From Nicotiana tabacum (Eukaryota; Streptophyta; Magnoliopsida; Solanales; Solanaceae): DNA of 64,000 nucleotides. Under the pieces are notes generated by a model. That model saw only the letters and a program-made list of their open reading frames with translations, was not told the origin of the DNA and did no database searches. Numbering within the stretch: position 1 is the stretch's first letter; each line of letters begins with the position of its first letter. The translations under genes and the position numbers were made by a program. The DNA lies in assembly GCF_000715075.1 (NCBI RefSeq), contig NC_134084.1, positions 99,366,411-99,430,410 on the forward strand. The letters are read 5' to 3'. Below, piece after piece: positions 44,801-55,866 of the stretch.

Positions 44801-46085
44801 ATTGTGTAAACTTGTTATTTCAGTTTATCTATTTGTATAGTTGATTTGGATACATTTAACTATTGATGGTTAATTATAAATTTTTTATTTATGTACTTGT
44901 TTTTAAATATATTCAGTAAGTCAGCATGTTTTATTAATGAATTGGGCCAAGGTGTGGGGCCTAAATGAATGGCCTGGTCAAAATCACTTCAGGCGTGGTT
45001 TTGGACCTTTGTTTCGAATGTTTGGCCTAATTTCGAGGCTCAAAAGCGTCCCGATGTGGTTTTTCTTTTTGTCTTAGGCACAATTTCAGGCCCAAGAGTC
45101 TTCTGCCCCCGCCCTTTTTCCTTTCACGTCGTATTCTTGTCAAAGGACTCGTAGTGTGGATGTTCATTGCACTACTGGGCCTATTATTGGTCCAATCTCA
45201 TTATGGGCATATCTGGCTTTTCGTTCTGAGTGGGGGGGGGGGGGGCTCAACTTTGAGCCCAGCCCCAATGTATTCCCATTAAATCATCAGCTAGTTCGCA
45301 GCTGGTTCAATCTCCCTTAAATGATCAAAAGGTCGTTAATTTATTTCAATGCATACTCGCAATTAGTGCTTTAGACTAAATTTTGAGTTAGATTAATCAA
45401 GGGCCTCACAATCCTTTAATTGAACATAGTTTTTTTATATTGAGGTGTGTCGTCCATAATTAAATCATCCATGGCCCTCACCAATATTGCAACCTAGATA
45501 ATTTATGAATTTCGTAGTTTGCTTTAGGCGCGGTAAATTAAATAATTATCATGGCTACGGGTACGGTTCCCGTGACGTAGTTGTGATTTGTAATTATTAA
45601 AATCCGGGTGTACATTTCATGTGACCCGATACTAACCTCTAACAAGGTTAAATAGAACGTGTCGTGAATCACGGGAGCATTTCAAGTAGCGTGGCTTACG
45701 ATGTGTTTTAAATAACCTTGAAATAATTCCTTAAATAAATAAAAGTGGTGAAAAAGTTAAAAATGCATAATAGGTTTAAAACGTGTAAAAATTAGATTAG
45801 GCCAATAATAATAGTTGAGCGATCATGCTAAACCCACGGAACCCGGAAATTCCTAACACCTTCTCCCGGGTTAACAGAATTCCTTACACGGATTTCTGTG
45901 TTTCGCGGACTATAAAACATAGTCAAACTTTCCTCGATTCGGGATTCTAAACCGGTGACTTGGGACACCAAAAATTATCTCAAGTGGCAACTCTGATTTC
46001 TAAATAAAATAATCCCGTTTCGATGGTCACTTTGGAAAAAACACCCTTATACCCCGTCCGGGGTTGTAAAAAAGAAGGTGTGACA
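41837..46085 (+). repeat. 5' LTR of the Ogre-like element (4249 bp)
   Basis: It starts TGTGAGCACGTG and ends AAGAAGGTGTGACA just before the primer-binding site. It contains a C-rich region (42480-42930), a candidate TATA box (43867) and a run of 14 G (45232-45245). 44229-44728 is identical to the 3' LTR although its flanks differ. ORFs over the C-rich region are Pro-rich by composition only. Confidence 0.92.
43867..43875 (+). promoter_or_regulatory. Candidate TATA box of the Ogre LTR
   Basis: CTATAAGTA is followed about 25-50 bp later by CTCTCAAAAACAGAC, a plausible start region. The same order is kept in the 3' LTR near 62730. Inferred from sequence only. Confidence 0.5.
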
Positions 46086-46089
46086 GCTC

Positions 46090-46108
46090 TGGCGACTTTG
46101 CTTGGGAC
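46090..46108 (+). other. Primer-binding site of the Ogre-like element
   Basis: TGGCGACTTTGCTTGGGAC starts four bases after the LTR end. It resembles the TGGCGACTCTGCTGGGGA site of Ogre-type elements, with small changes. Confidence 0.75.
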
Positions 46109-46303
46109 AAGAACCCAGAACTTCTGGTTCAGGGTTCAGAATTCGAACTTAGAATAACTGTTATAGTTGGCTTTTATTTATTATCTTATTTTTATATGTT
46201 TGAGCCTAATGTGCTAATTGCCGATTTTTACCGCTTTGATATTGTTTGGACTATATATAAATTGTAACGAAACCCTCATCTCTCTGAGTCTTCTAAATCA
46301 ATC

Positions 46304-46489
46304 ATGGAGGAGTGTGCACTTCGTGTGATTTCTCTTCTGTTAGATTCATATCCCAAATTTAGAACGAGGTTCGGACAAGTTGCAAAGTCGGTGAAGCTTC
46401 TGTATTCCCAGTACGCTGCCCCCACTCCCCCGGCTCGAGCTGTCCGCTCCGGTAAGCCAGGTCTAGAAAAAATAAACCCAGGTTTTTAA
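46304..46489 (+). CDS. Short leader ORF, 61 codons, unknown
   Basis: It begins MEECALRVISLLLD and lies between the primer-binding site and ORF1. I do not recognise it. It could be an upstream ORF that lowers translation of ORF1, or chance. Confidence 0.3.
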   Translation: MEECALRVISLLLDSYPKFRTRFGQVAKSVKLLYSQYAAPTPPARAVRSGKPGLEKINPGF

Positions 46490-46862
46490 ACCTAGAATAA
46501 CATAGCCTCATGCCATATCCCTAGTAGGAACGCTTATTTGCATCACGTGCATTTGCATTTGGGGACTCAACACAGGGGTTGGGTCCGTCTAGGACAGGTG
46601 TACCCGAAATCAAACGACAATCCTGATGAATTTTACTTGCTACTTGCATATTTATTTGACTCGGATTGCATGTTGACCGGCTTCTAGAATAGGGAAGAAA
46701 AATTGAGAAAAACCAAATTGAGGTGACAGAGAGGAAATTACCCGCCTGTGAAAAACTTGGTATCCAAAATATCCCGAAACTCTGCCAAAATTTTTGAAGA
46801 AAACAAAAAAGGGAAAAGCTATTTCAAAATATTTATGTTTTTCTGTTGCGTCAAAACTGACC

Positions 46863-46920
46863 GAACTACGCAAGTTTGATTCTCATCGGATGTGGGATAC
46901 GTAGGCAACCCTCACTGGGT
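46863..46920 (+). repeat. GAACTACG...GATACGTAGGCA module, copy 1
   Basis: GAACTACG at 46863, TTGATTC, then GGATACGTAGGCAACC ending at 46910 and GGGTCC. It lies in the leader ahead of ORF1. Confidence 0.85.
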
Positions 46921-47239
46921 CCAACTCCATTTTGCAAAAATAACCCAAAAAATGAAGTGTTGTTATTCTGTCATAAATAAAATTAGGTAATGCCGTTCTT
47001 AAATAGCCAAAATGCCCCCAAAAGGGCGTCGGAAGGCTGCTTTTGCAAAAATATCCACCTAGGGTCCTTTTTCAAAAATTTTGGTCGATTAACAAACATA
47101 GCACTAAAATCTTCTTTCCTGAGGTACTGAAGGGTCGTATTTGCAAAGGTGTTTTGTTTTAAATTGCAATTTTCGAAAACTGATAATTTTCTCTTGAGTC
47201 AAAATAAATCATGATCTTTTAATCAATCACTTTAAATAA

Positions 47240-49286
47240 ATGTGCTGGATGAGCACTATTGAAAATGAACCTTTCACAGCCCTCGAGGAAATCCTGTTAG
47301 AACTCCATATGTGGTGGAATGATCTAGGGAAAGTCAGCAAAGATACTGTGATAAAATCTTTGGGCGGTTTTATTGGTCTATTGAAGATTAAGTCGAGGTT
47401 GGATATAATTGAGGCTTTGATACCTTTTTGGGACCCGGCATAATGTGTTCCATTTTTCTGATTTTGAGCTAACCCCTACGCTTGAGAAAATAGCGGGCTA
47501 TGCTGGTTTTAGTGGGAATCTCAAAAATCAATACCCAATGGCACCTAGAGTGGTGACTCCTCATAAGTTTCTAGATCTTCTAAGTATCAGCCGGGAAGTT
47601 AAAGACGGAAATTTAGTTGAGGGATTCTGCACATTCTACTTCTTGTACCGACTTTACGGGGATCCCCATAGTTTTGAGGCCCCAGATACCGGTCTAACCC
47701 ATTCAGGGAACAAAGGTAAATGGGAAGCCCGGTGGGGACTGGCTTTTATAGTGGCATTCCTAGGCGTCTTAATTTGCCCAAGAAAGGATGGAAATATAGA
47801 GTTAGGGCTTGTGGGAATAACCAACTTCATGACTAAAAAGGCTAATGGCACCATTGTACCAATGATCCTAGTGGATATTTGTCGGGCTCTAACTGTTTGC
47901 TGAGAAGGGGGAAAGTCTTTTGAGGGATGCAACATACTTTTACAACTTTGGATGGAAGAACGCCTTTGCCACCGCCCGGGGTACATGAACTGTGGTATGA
48001 CCGATCTTAAATGCATTGAAGAACATGAAAACTAGGTGGAGGGTCATGATTTTTTGGAAGGTATGGAGGCATGGTTCGCACATTTGAGCTCCCTGACCGC
48101 AAGCAAAATTGAGTGGACATTCGGGTGGCTCCCGGTCACTGAAGTCATTTACATGTCGGTCGAAGTGTGCTTTCTTCTATTAATGGGTCTCTGGAGAATT
48201 CAGCCCTATGCCCCACACAGGGTTCTACGCCAGCTGGGCAGGTACCAGACAATACCACATGATGAAGATTTGAGTCGACAAGTCATCGAACTAGGGCCAA
48301 AAGCTGTATTCCCAGAAGAAAAGGTGCGCCAAATATGGCATCAGTGTAGGTTCCTGGAGCCAAAGACTTAGGTAAGGGATCTGTCCAAAGGCGAGTTGGA
48401 GCCTAGTTACACAACTTGGTATAGTAAAAGGTCTCAAGTCCATCAAGAGCCCGAACGGCCCGCCAAAAGGCCCATGTTCAACAATTCACTGATGGGGCAC
48501 ATGAGCAATGAAATTGGTTGGAAAAAGAGACAAGCTATAGAGCCACAATAAGCAAATTGGAGGGGCAAATCAAAGATCTTAAATTTGACAAAAGCGTACA
48601 GGACGCTGTTGATGAAGGGGAGAAGAAGAAATTGGCCCAAAAAAACAAAGCCCTTCGAGCCTAGATCCAAAAAATGAAGATAGTTGCTGAGAATCAGGAA
48701 AGGAGCCGAAAGGATGAAAGAGTCATAAATGGTCTTAGGAGGAAAATATCTGAGTACGAGGATGATTTGGAAAAATCCGAGGGTAGTCTGGCGAGAGCTC
48801 GGGCACAATTAGCGAAGAACGCAGAGGGACGGGCAGAGTTTGTCCAGCAATTGAAAAGGAAATATGAGGGAGAAGCCACCAACTTGAAGAAAAAAACTAA
48901 CTACCCTCGAGAATGAGATGGCCAAACAAACAAAGAGCTTCAAAGCAGAAAGAGAACATGATTATGCCCTGATGTTGCAGCTAGAAAAAGACCTGCAGCA
49001 ACTTCAAGAGCAAAATCATACAACTGAACAAGTTTTGGGGTCCAGATCTCAGCAGATCAGACGGTTGCTACAAGAGAAGGGTATTATAAGGGAAAGGGTT
49101 AGTAGGATTGCGGACTACATTGTGATGAAGTGCAACGAATGTGAAGATATGACCAGGTCCATGTTCTTCGCTTCCATTATGATTTTTGCCCGACAGATCA
49201 TGGATGACCTATTTCGCCTCCAAGAAGATATGGTACATAGGTCCGCGACGAGACCGACTGATGTCCCGCGGGCCCTGGAGCAGTAG
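47240..49286 (+). pseudogene. Ogre ORF1 (extra ORF before gag; DUF7745-like plus coiled coil), broken
   Basis: The ATG at 47240 leads into ENEPFTALEEILLELHMWW, LGGFIGLLKIKSR, then after a frameshift near 47442 FELTPTLEKIAGYAGF and CTFYFLYRLYGDP. Then come THSGNKGKWEARWGLAFIVA and, after stops, HLSSLTASKIEWTFGWLP. The C-terminal third (48674-49286) is rich in Glu, Lys and Gln with heptad-like spacing, so a coiled coil is likely. The N-terminal part resembles what I recall as DUF7745, a plant mobile-domain-like family. The function is not known. At least two frameshifts and three stops are present. Confidence 0.75.
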
Positions 49287-49952
49287 TTGAGGCACTTATG
49301 TATTCTTGATTTTATTTGTTCGAGTTTGTATTGTCAGTTTCTCTTAGAGTTTATTAGTTCATTTTCGAGTCTATATTTTCAGTTTTCTTTTGGAGTCCAC
49401 TTGTTGAGTCTGTCAGTTTTTATGTTTAAATCTATATGGGAAGTCGTTGTAATCAGGATGTTTTTTATTTATTTATTTTATGAAAATTTGAAAACCCAAA
49501 AAAATGTGTATCATTCTATTATTTCGCACTTGTCCCAGGAACTACGTAATGATCTAATTCATGCGGCGTCATGATACGTAGGCAATCCCTATAGGATTCG
49601 ATCATAACCATAAAATGAAAAGGAAAAAGAGAAAAAAAAAAAGAAAGAAAATTGAGTGGAAAGAAATAATGGCAAAACAAGAGGGAAACGAGTGCAAAAT
49701 AAAAGGGAGGCAACAAAACAAGTGGAAAAGGGCAATAGTGATTAAAGAAGGTTTGGAGTGAAAAGAGAAAAGAGAGAGAAGAGAAAGCACAAAATGCGAA
49801 GAGTTAGTGAAAAGCCGAGATGAAACATGCAGCCGTTCAAATGAATGATAGAAGCTTTAACTGTCTAGGTGCATTGTATCCCAAATGTGCGGTTCCCTAT
49901 CTATTAAATCTTTAACACTGACAAGTTCGCTGTTGTCATTGAGTATAGGAAG
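49287..49952 (+). other. Spacer between ORF1 and gag
   Basis: A T-rich part (49300-49500) is followed by module copy 2 (49539-49602), then a purine-rich tract (about 49613-49800, GAAAAAGAG type). No protein is supported; minus-strand ORFs here are Phe/Leu low complexity. Confidence 0.7.
49539..49602 (+). repeat. GAACTACG...GATACGTAGGCA module, copy 2
   Basis: GAACTACG at 49539, TGATCTAATTC, then GATACGTAGGCAATCC from 49573 and GGATTCGATC. It directly precedes a purine tract. Confidence 0.85.
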
Positions 49953-51833
49953 GTGGTTAGTTTGTGTAACATTCTGGCAACTCGCCGGTACAACACTAGG
50001 TCCAAAGACAAGTTGATCATGACTGGCCAAGAATTGGATGCAAGCATTATTGATCCACCGAGGGAGGTGGAGGAAACTGAATCGGGCCTGAAAGAGGAGT
50101 TACATAAGTTAAAACACCAGATGGCCGAAATGTACCAGGTGTGGATGAAAGGGCATCCCCCGCCATCATACCCTGCCAACCCTACTTTCCTCCTACCACT
50201 AGATCAATCCCAAGAACCTCCCACTGCTGATTCATCCCCACAACACGCCCCAGGCTTTACTCCTTACCACCACTATCCTGCCACCACTTCCCAAACCATA
50301 CAAGCTCCACCAACCAAAACAACCCCATACCCTTCTCCACCTGCTACCCCTATTTTCGTAGCACCTCCACCAGCTACACTCCATCAATCTTCCTGTAAGC
50401 CATTATTCCAGACCCAAGATAATCAGTACTATCCCCCAGAGCCTACTTTCAAGGCCCCAGATCATTACTCATACACTCCTCATTTCGACCTCCCTGTTGA
50501 GACTGAGAAACCACCTAAAAACTCGGAACAAGAGGAGATGTTTAGGAAGCTGAGAAGCCTGGAACAATCACTCAGAAACATGCAAGGGTTGGGAGGTCAA
50601 GTGAGCGTAGCCTACAAAGATCTGTGTTTTTTCCCTGACGTACAGTTGCCCAAATTCGACCTGTATGACGGGCATGGAGATCCCATGGCCCACTTAAGGG
50701 GATTCTGCAGTAAAATGAGATGAGCCGGCGGGAAAGATGAGCTGTTAATGGCATACTTTAGCCAGAGTCTGAGTGGCGCGGCATTGGAGGGGTACACTCA
50801 TCAGGATCACAGCAGATGGTATACCTGGGATGATTTGGCCCAAGCATTCGCTCGTCATTTCCAATACAACATCGAGATTGTTCCAGATCGTTTGTCTTTG
50901 ACTATGATTGAGAAGAAGCCTAGTGAAAGTTTCAGGGAATACGGTTTTTGCTGGAGAGAATAGGCAGCAAGGGTTAACCCTCCAATGGAGGAGAATGAAA
51001 TAGTGGAATACTTTCTTCAGGCCTTGGAGCCTACTTACTTTGGTCATCTAATCTAGGCCATAGGTAAGTCTTTCAATGAAGTAGTAAAAATGGGAGGGAT
51101 GGTAGAGGAAGGGCTCAAGTCAAGCAAGATCATGAGCTACTCTGCTATTAAAGCAACTATGCAGGCAATCCAGAATGGCACCGAAGGCGTGCTTGGGAAA
51201 AAGAAAAAAGTGGATGTCGCTATGGTCGTTTCAGGATCATGGAACGAACCAGGGGATTCTTCTACCCACTACACCCAACCTCGACCCCAGCTTCAAGCCT
51301 ATAATTCAACTCCATATAGTCAACCCCAGCACTACTTCCCACCACCAGAGCCTCAATACTCAGTCAGGCCACCCCAATATCATGTCCACCATGCACAGTC
51401 ATATGCTCAACCCCCTCCTCACCTGCAATGGCGTGCACCAGCCCCACGAAATCATTACCCACCACCACAAACATACCGAAACTCCACTGGTCCAAATTTT
51501 CGAGCTAAGCCAGAATTCAGGAATGAAAGGTTACAGCGGAAGAAAACCTTCACCCCACTTGGGAAATCTTATACCAGCTTATTTCAAAGATTGAGGCAGT
51601 TGGATGTTCTGAGGCCAATTGAGTCAAAATTATCAAACCCCCCTCCAAAGAACCTAGATTATTCTCTCAAATGTACGTACTATTCTAATACTCCGGGTCA
51701 CGACACAGAAAAGTGTTGGCACATGAAAAACGCCATCCAAGAGCTTATTGATACGAACCAGTTTGTGGTCCAGAGCCCAGAAGCACCAACATCATTTAGA
51801 TCCCATTGTCGGCCCATGCTAAAACACATATGA
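49953..51833 (+). pseudogene. Ogre gag, one frame with three or more stops
   Basis: ATRRYNTRSKDK near the start is followed by a coiled-coil-like Glu/Lys segment and a long Pro/Thr/Ser-rich part (50150-50480). The capsid domain begins LPKFDLYDGHGDPMAHLRGF (about 50645), with stops at 50721, 50961 and about 51054. It continues WYTWDDLAQAFARHFQYN and PMEENEIVEYFLQALEP. A Pro/Gln/Tyr-rich stretch then leads to the knuckle-like CTYYSNTPGHDTEKCW (about 51672-51720), where a Tyr stands at the usual His position. All blocks are in one frame. Confidence 0.85.
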
Positions 51834-52930
51834 TTGAGATAGTGCACAAAGATGGGAAGCCCAAGAAGCCTTCACAATATGTCATAATGATTAGGTCTAG
51901 TGAAATTAAGTCGGTCAAGGACCCGATTGTCACAAAAGCAACCTGTTTGATAGTTGAAAGATCGGTGGACAAGTTGAGCATGCCAAATGATAAGCCAGTT
52001 GTGGTAGTTGAAAAGAGGTCCCCAAGTGATGTTGCAGCAAAGCAAGAAAATCCAAAGGTGATCGTGTCGGGAGTCGCAAGTAAACCAGTCATAATTGTGG
52101 AGGGTGCTCGCACGGACCCTATCATTATCAAACCTATGACCCAGCTGTCAGTAGCTGACACCAAGACTGTCCCATGGAACTATGAGCGAGTGATAGTGAC
52201 CTATAAGGGGAAGAAAGTGAAAGAGGAAGTTAACGAGGCCTAGGGATTAACTCGTTTAGGGAGATGTTTTGCCCCGAAAGAGTTAAGAAAAGCTAAAACA
52301 CTCAGAAACACTCCAGTTCTAGTAAAAAAACCAGTCACTAAAGAAGAAGCGGAGGAGTTTTTGAGAAAAATGAAGGTACAAGATTACTCCATCATAGAGT
52401 AGTTGAGAAAGACTCCTGCTCAGATTTCCATGTTATCATTGTTGATCCATTCAGATGAGCATCGCCGGGCCCTGATAAAGATTCTGAACGATGCTCATGT
52501 CCTAGACAAAATCACTGTGAACCATCTGGAGAATATCGCCAATAAGATATTTGAGTCTAACCGGATCACATTCTCTGATGATGATTTGCCTCTGGAGGGT
52601 ACAGAACACAATTGAGCCCTCTATCTCATAGTGAAATGCGAAGAATCTGTGGTCACAACGGTGTTAGTGGACAATGGTTCTAGTGCAAACATATGCCCTC
52701 TCTCTACTCTGAACAAGTTAAAAGTTGATGATGAGAGGATTCACAAGAACAACATATGTGTCTGAGGTTTTGACAGAGGGGGAAAAGACTCTATTGGCGA
52801 CGTCATGCTCGAGTTGACAATAGGACCAGTTGAATTCACTATGGAGTTCCAGGTACTGGATGTGGCTGTTTCTTACAATTTGCTGTTGGGTAGGCCTTGG
52901 ATACATGTTGCCAAGGCAGTTCCGTCTTCT
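51806..52930 (+). pseudogene. Ogre protease
   Basis: After a frameshift at about 51805 the frame runs through NYERVIVTYKGKKVKEEV and LLIHSDEHRRALIKIL to the active site VLVDNGSSANICPLSTL (about 52663-52712) and YNLLLGRPWIH (about 52876-52908). The active-site triad reads Asp-Asn-Gly, seen in many Tat/Ogre proteases. Stops at 52241, 52400 and 52613 and one in the flap region break it. Confidence 0.85.
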
Positions 52931-52974
52931 TTACACTAGATGGTGAAGCTCGAATGGGATAACAAGAAATCGTC

Positions 52975-53567
52975 ATGCATGGCGATGAGAATTTATGTGC
53001 TTTAAATGATACCTCCGTCCCGTTTATTAAGGTTGAAGAGGATAAAGGGTCGCGGGTCTATCAAGTGTCTGAGACGGTGTTAGTTGAGAAGGTTCTGGAA
53101 GGGGAGTACATCCCGGGTCCAAAGTTAGCGTCTGCAATTGTCATGGTAGCAACCGAGATGTTGAAAAATGGTTTTATGTCGGGCAAGGGTCTGGGTGCAT
53201 CTCTGCAAGGTATCATGCAGCTAGTGTCCTTGCGTGAAAATCTAGGCACATTTGGTCTGGGGTTCAAGCCTACAGGGGATGATGTAAAGAAGGCTCGAAA
53301 GCTGAAAAAGAAGGCATGATCGCTCCCTATGTCAGTCCCGCATCTCTCCAGGTCTTTCATCAAGGTAGGGGTTGTGAAGCGTCCAGTGACAACAGTTCCA
53401 AGACCTGTGGTTGATTTTGATGAGGAATTGGTTAAAAGGTTCTAGAGTCTGTTTGAAGAAGTAAATATGGTAGAAATCGGGGAAGTTTCCAGCAAGGCGG
53501 ATGTGCAGATGGTTGGGCCAAAAGTGAAGATTAACAATTGGGATGCCACTTCTCTCCCTACCCGGAA
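52975..53567 (+). pseudogene. Ogre G-patch segment and exon end before the intron
   Basis: A G-patch-like motif lies at about 53155-53270: LKNGFMSGKGLGASLQG with later GTFGLGFKPT. G-patch motifs bind RNA or RNA helicases and occur beside protease in several retroelements. The frame continues past a stop (53317) to a segment ending INNWDATSLPTR at the putative donor site at 53568. Confidence 0.8.
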
Positions 53568-53754
53568 GTAGTTTTGGTAGTTTGCTTTGTTTTTATTTCA
53601 GTTTATCTGGATTATTCCAGGGTTGTAATTCAGATTTTTTTTATTTTTCCATCTATTCTGATGTACACACCCTTCTATCCTTTAATTTAATGAAATGCAA
53701 TTTCCCTTTTCCATTACTCCTGATAGTGTCATTTTCTATTCTTTCTTTGCACAG
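53568..53754 (+). other. Putative 187-bp GT-AG intron in Ogre pol
   Basis: The donor GTAGTT follows CCCGGAA; the acceptor is TTTCTTTGCACAG. The interior is T-rich and contains a branch-point-like CTGAT about 31 bases before the acceptor. Unspliced reading hits TAG at once. Joining 53567 to 53755 keeps the frame from the G-patch segment into the exon that starts SFYVGFNDM. Introns in this place are known in Ogre elements. Confidence 0.8.
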
Positions 53755-54840
53755 TTCTTTTTATGTTGGTTTCAATGACATGACATTCATGAGGAATCTT
53801 CAGCCAAGTATTAAAAGCCAATCTAACTCTGAAATAATAATCCAAGAAATAGAGTGTGATGATAAAATAGAATATGATAAAGAGGAAGCATTTGAGGAAA
53901 TTAGTAAAGAGATAAGTCACTTTGAAGAGAAACCCGAGCCTAATTTGAATGAAACTGAAGCAATCAATTTAGAGGATCCAGATAACATCAGGGAAACCAA
54001 GATAAGTGTACACTTGGAACCACAAATCAGGGAAGAAATAATCAAAGCGTTGTTCGAATATAAAGACATTTTTGCATGGTCATACGACGACATGCCGGGT
54101 CTAAGTACTGACTTGGTGGTTCATAAATTGCCCACTGACCCGGTATTCCCTCCTATCAAGTAGAAGTTAAGAAAGTTCAAAACTGACATGAGTGTGAAAA
54201 TCAAGGAGGATATCACAAAGCAGTTGAATGCAAAGGTCATTCGGGTCACGCGATACCCCACTTGGTTAGCTAATGTTGTGCCAGTGCCAAAGAAGGACGG
54301 CAAGACTAGGGTGTGCGTTGATTGCCGCAATCTCAACAAACCAAGCCTAAAGGATTTCCAAATATCCACATTTTGATTGACAACTGCGCTAAACATGAGA
54401 ACGGTTCTTTTGTGGATTGCTATGCGGGATACCACCAGATTTTGATGGATGAGGAGGATGCAGAAAAGACAGCATTCATCACACCATGGGGAACTTATTG
54501 TTATCGGGTAATGCCATTTGGTTTGAAAAATGCTGGGGCAACTTACATGAGGGAAGTGACTACTGTGTTCCATGACATGATACACAAGGAGATTGAGTTT
54601 TATGTGGATGATGTGATCGTAAAGTCAAAGCAACAGGCCGACCATGTTGGAGATTTGAGGAAGTTTTTCTAGAGGCTCTGCGGGTACAATCTTAAGCTCA
54701 ACCCTGCCAAGTGTGCATTCGGCATTCCATCTGGAAAACTGTTGGGATTCATAGTTAGTCGTCGAGGCATTGAATTGGACCCGTCAAAAATCAAAGTTAT
54801 CCAAGAATTGCCATATCCAAGAATAAGACTGAGGTGATGA
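53755..54840 (+). pseudogene. Ogre reverse transcriptase
   Basis: It begins with SFYVGFNDMTFMRNLQP and an acidic linker. The RT has YKDIFAWSYDDMPGL, YPTWLANVVPVPKKDGK and RVCVDCRNLNKPS, then a frameshift near 54360. It continues FVDCYAGYHQILMDEEDAEK, YRVMPFGLKNAGATYMR and the catalytic FYVDDVIVKS (about 54597-54630). Stops at 54161, 54670 and 54836 are visible. Confidence 0.88.
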
Positions 54841-55490
54841 GTCTGCTCGGGCGTTTAAACTACATCAGCAGGTTTATTGCTCAACTCACAACAACTCGTG
54901 AGCCCATCTTTAAGTTGCTAAAAAAGAATGTTGCAGTCAAATAGACTGATGAGTGCCAGGAGGCATTTGATAAGATCAAGGGGTACTTGTCAAACCCACC
55001 CGTGTTGATCCCACCGAAACCCGGGAGGCCTTTAATCCTTTATTTGACAGTCTTGGACAATTTGTTTAGTTGTGTACTGGGTCATCATGACATCACCGAC
55101 AGAAAGGAGCAAGCCATCTATTATCTCAGCAAGAAGTTCACCTCTTATGAAATTAAGTATACTCTCTTTGAAAGGACATGTTATGCCCTGACTTGGGTGG
55201 CACAAAAGTTAAAGCATTATCTGTCGTCATACACTACTTACCTCATTTCTCGTCTGGACCCTCTAAAATATATTTTTCAGAAGCCTATGCCCACAGGAAG
55301 ACTTGCAAAGTGGCAGATTTTGCTCACAAAGTTTGACATTATCTATGTGACTCGGACCGCGATGAAAGCCCAAGCATTGGCCGATCATCTGGCCGAGAAT
55401 CTGGTGGACGAAGAGTATGAACCATTGAGAACGTATTTTCCCGATGAAGAGGTGATGCATATTGACGGGTGGATCAGGTTGAAAAACTAG
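54841..55490 (+). pseudogene. Ogre retroviral-type RNase H
   Basis: LLGRLNYISRFIAQLT leads into ECQEAFDKIKGYLSNPPVL and GRPLILYLTVLDNLFSCVLG, where the catalytic Asp of the first strand is not obvious. Then come EQAIYYLSKKFTSYEIKY and ERTCYALTWVAQKLKHYL (catalytic Glu). The 167-codon stretch from 54987 is open. Confidence 0.82.
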
Positions 55491-55865
55491 GTTGGAAATT
55501 TTTCTTTGATGGAGCCGCTAACAAGAAAGGTGTCGGAATAGGGGTCGTGCTTATTTCTGAAATAGGGCATCACTACCCTATTACGGCCCAGCTTCATTTC
55601 TATTATACCAACAACATGGCTGAGTATGAGGCATGAATTTTGGGATTGAGGTTAGTTGTAGATATGGGAGTTCAAGAAATCTTGGTCTTGGAAGACTCGG
55701 ATCTTTTGGTGCACCAGATTCAAGGGGAATGGGAGACTCGGGATTTAAAGCTCATACTATATCGACAATGTTTGCATGATCTTTGTCAACGGTTTTGATC
55801 GATAGAATTCAGGCATATTCCAAGGATCCATAATGAGGTTGCAGATGCTTTGGCTACCTTGGCGC
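55491..55865 (+). pseudogene. Ogre second (archaeal-type) RNase H
   Basis: WKFFFDGAANKKGVGIGVVL supplies the first Asp, TNNMAEYEA the Glu (followed by a stop), LEDSDLLVHQIQGEW the next Asp, and HIPRIHNEVADALATLA the end of the fold. Like the Tat element in this window, the domain sits between RNase H and integrase. Confidence 0.85.
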
Positions 55866-55866
55866 A

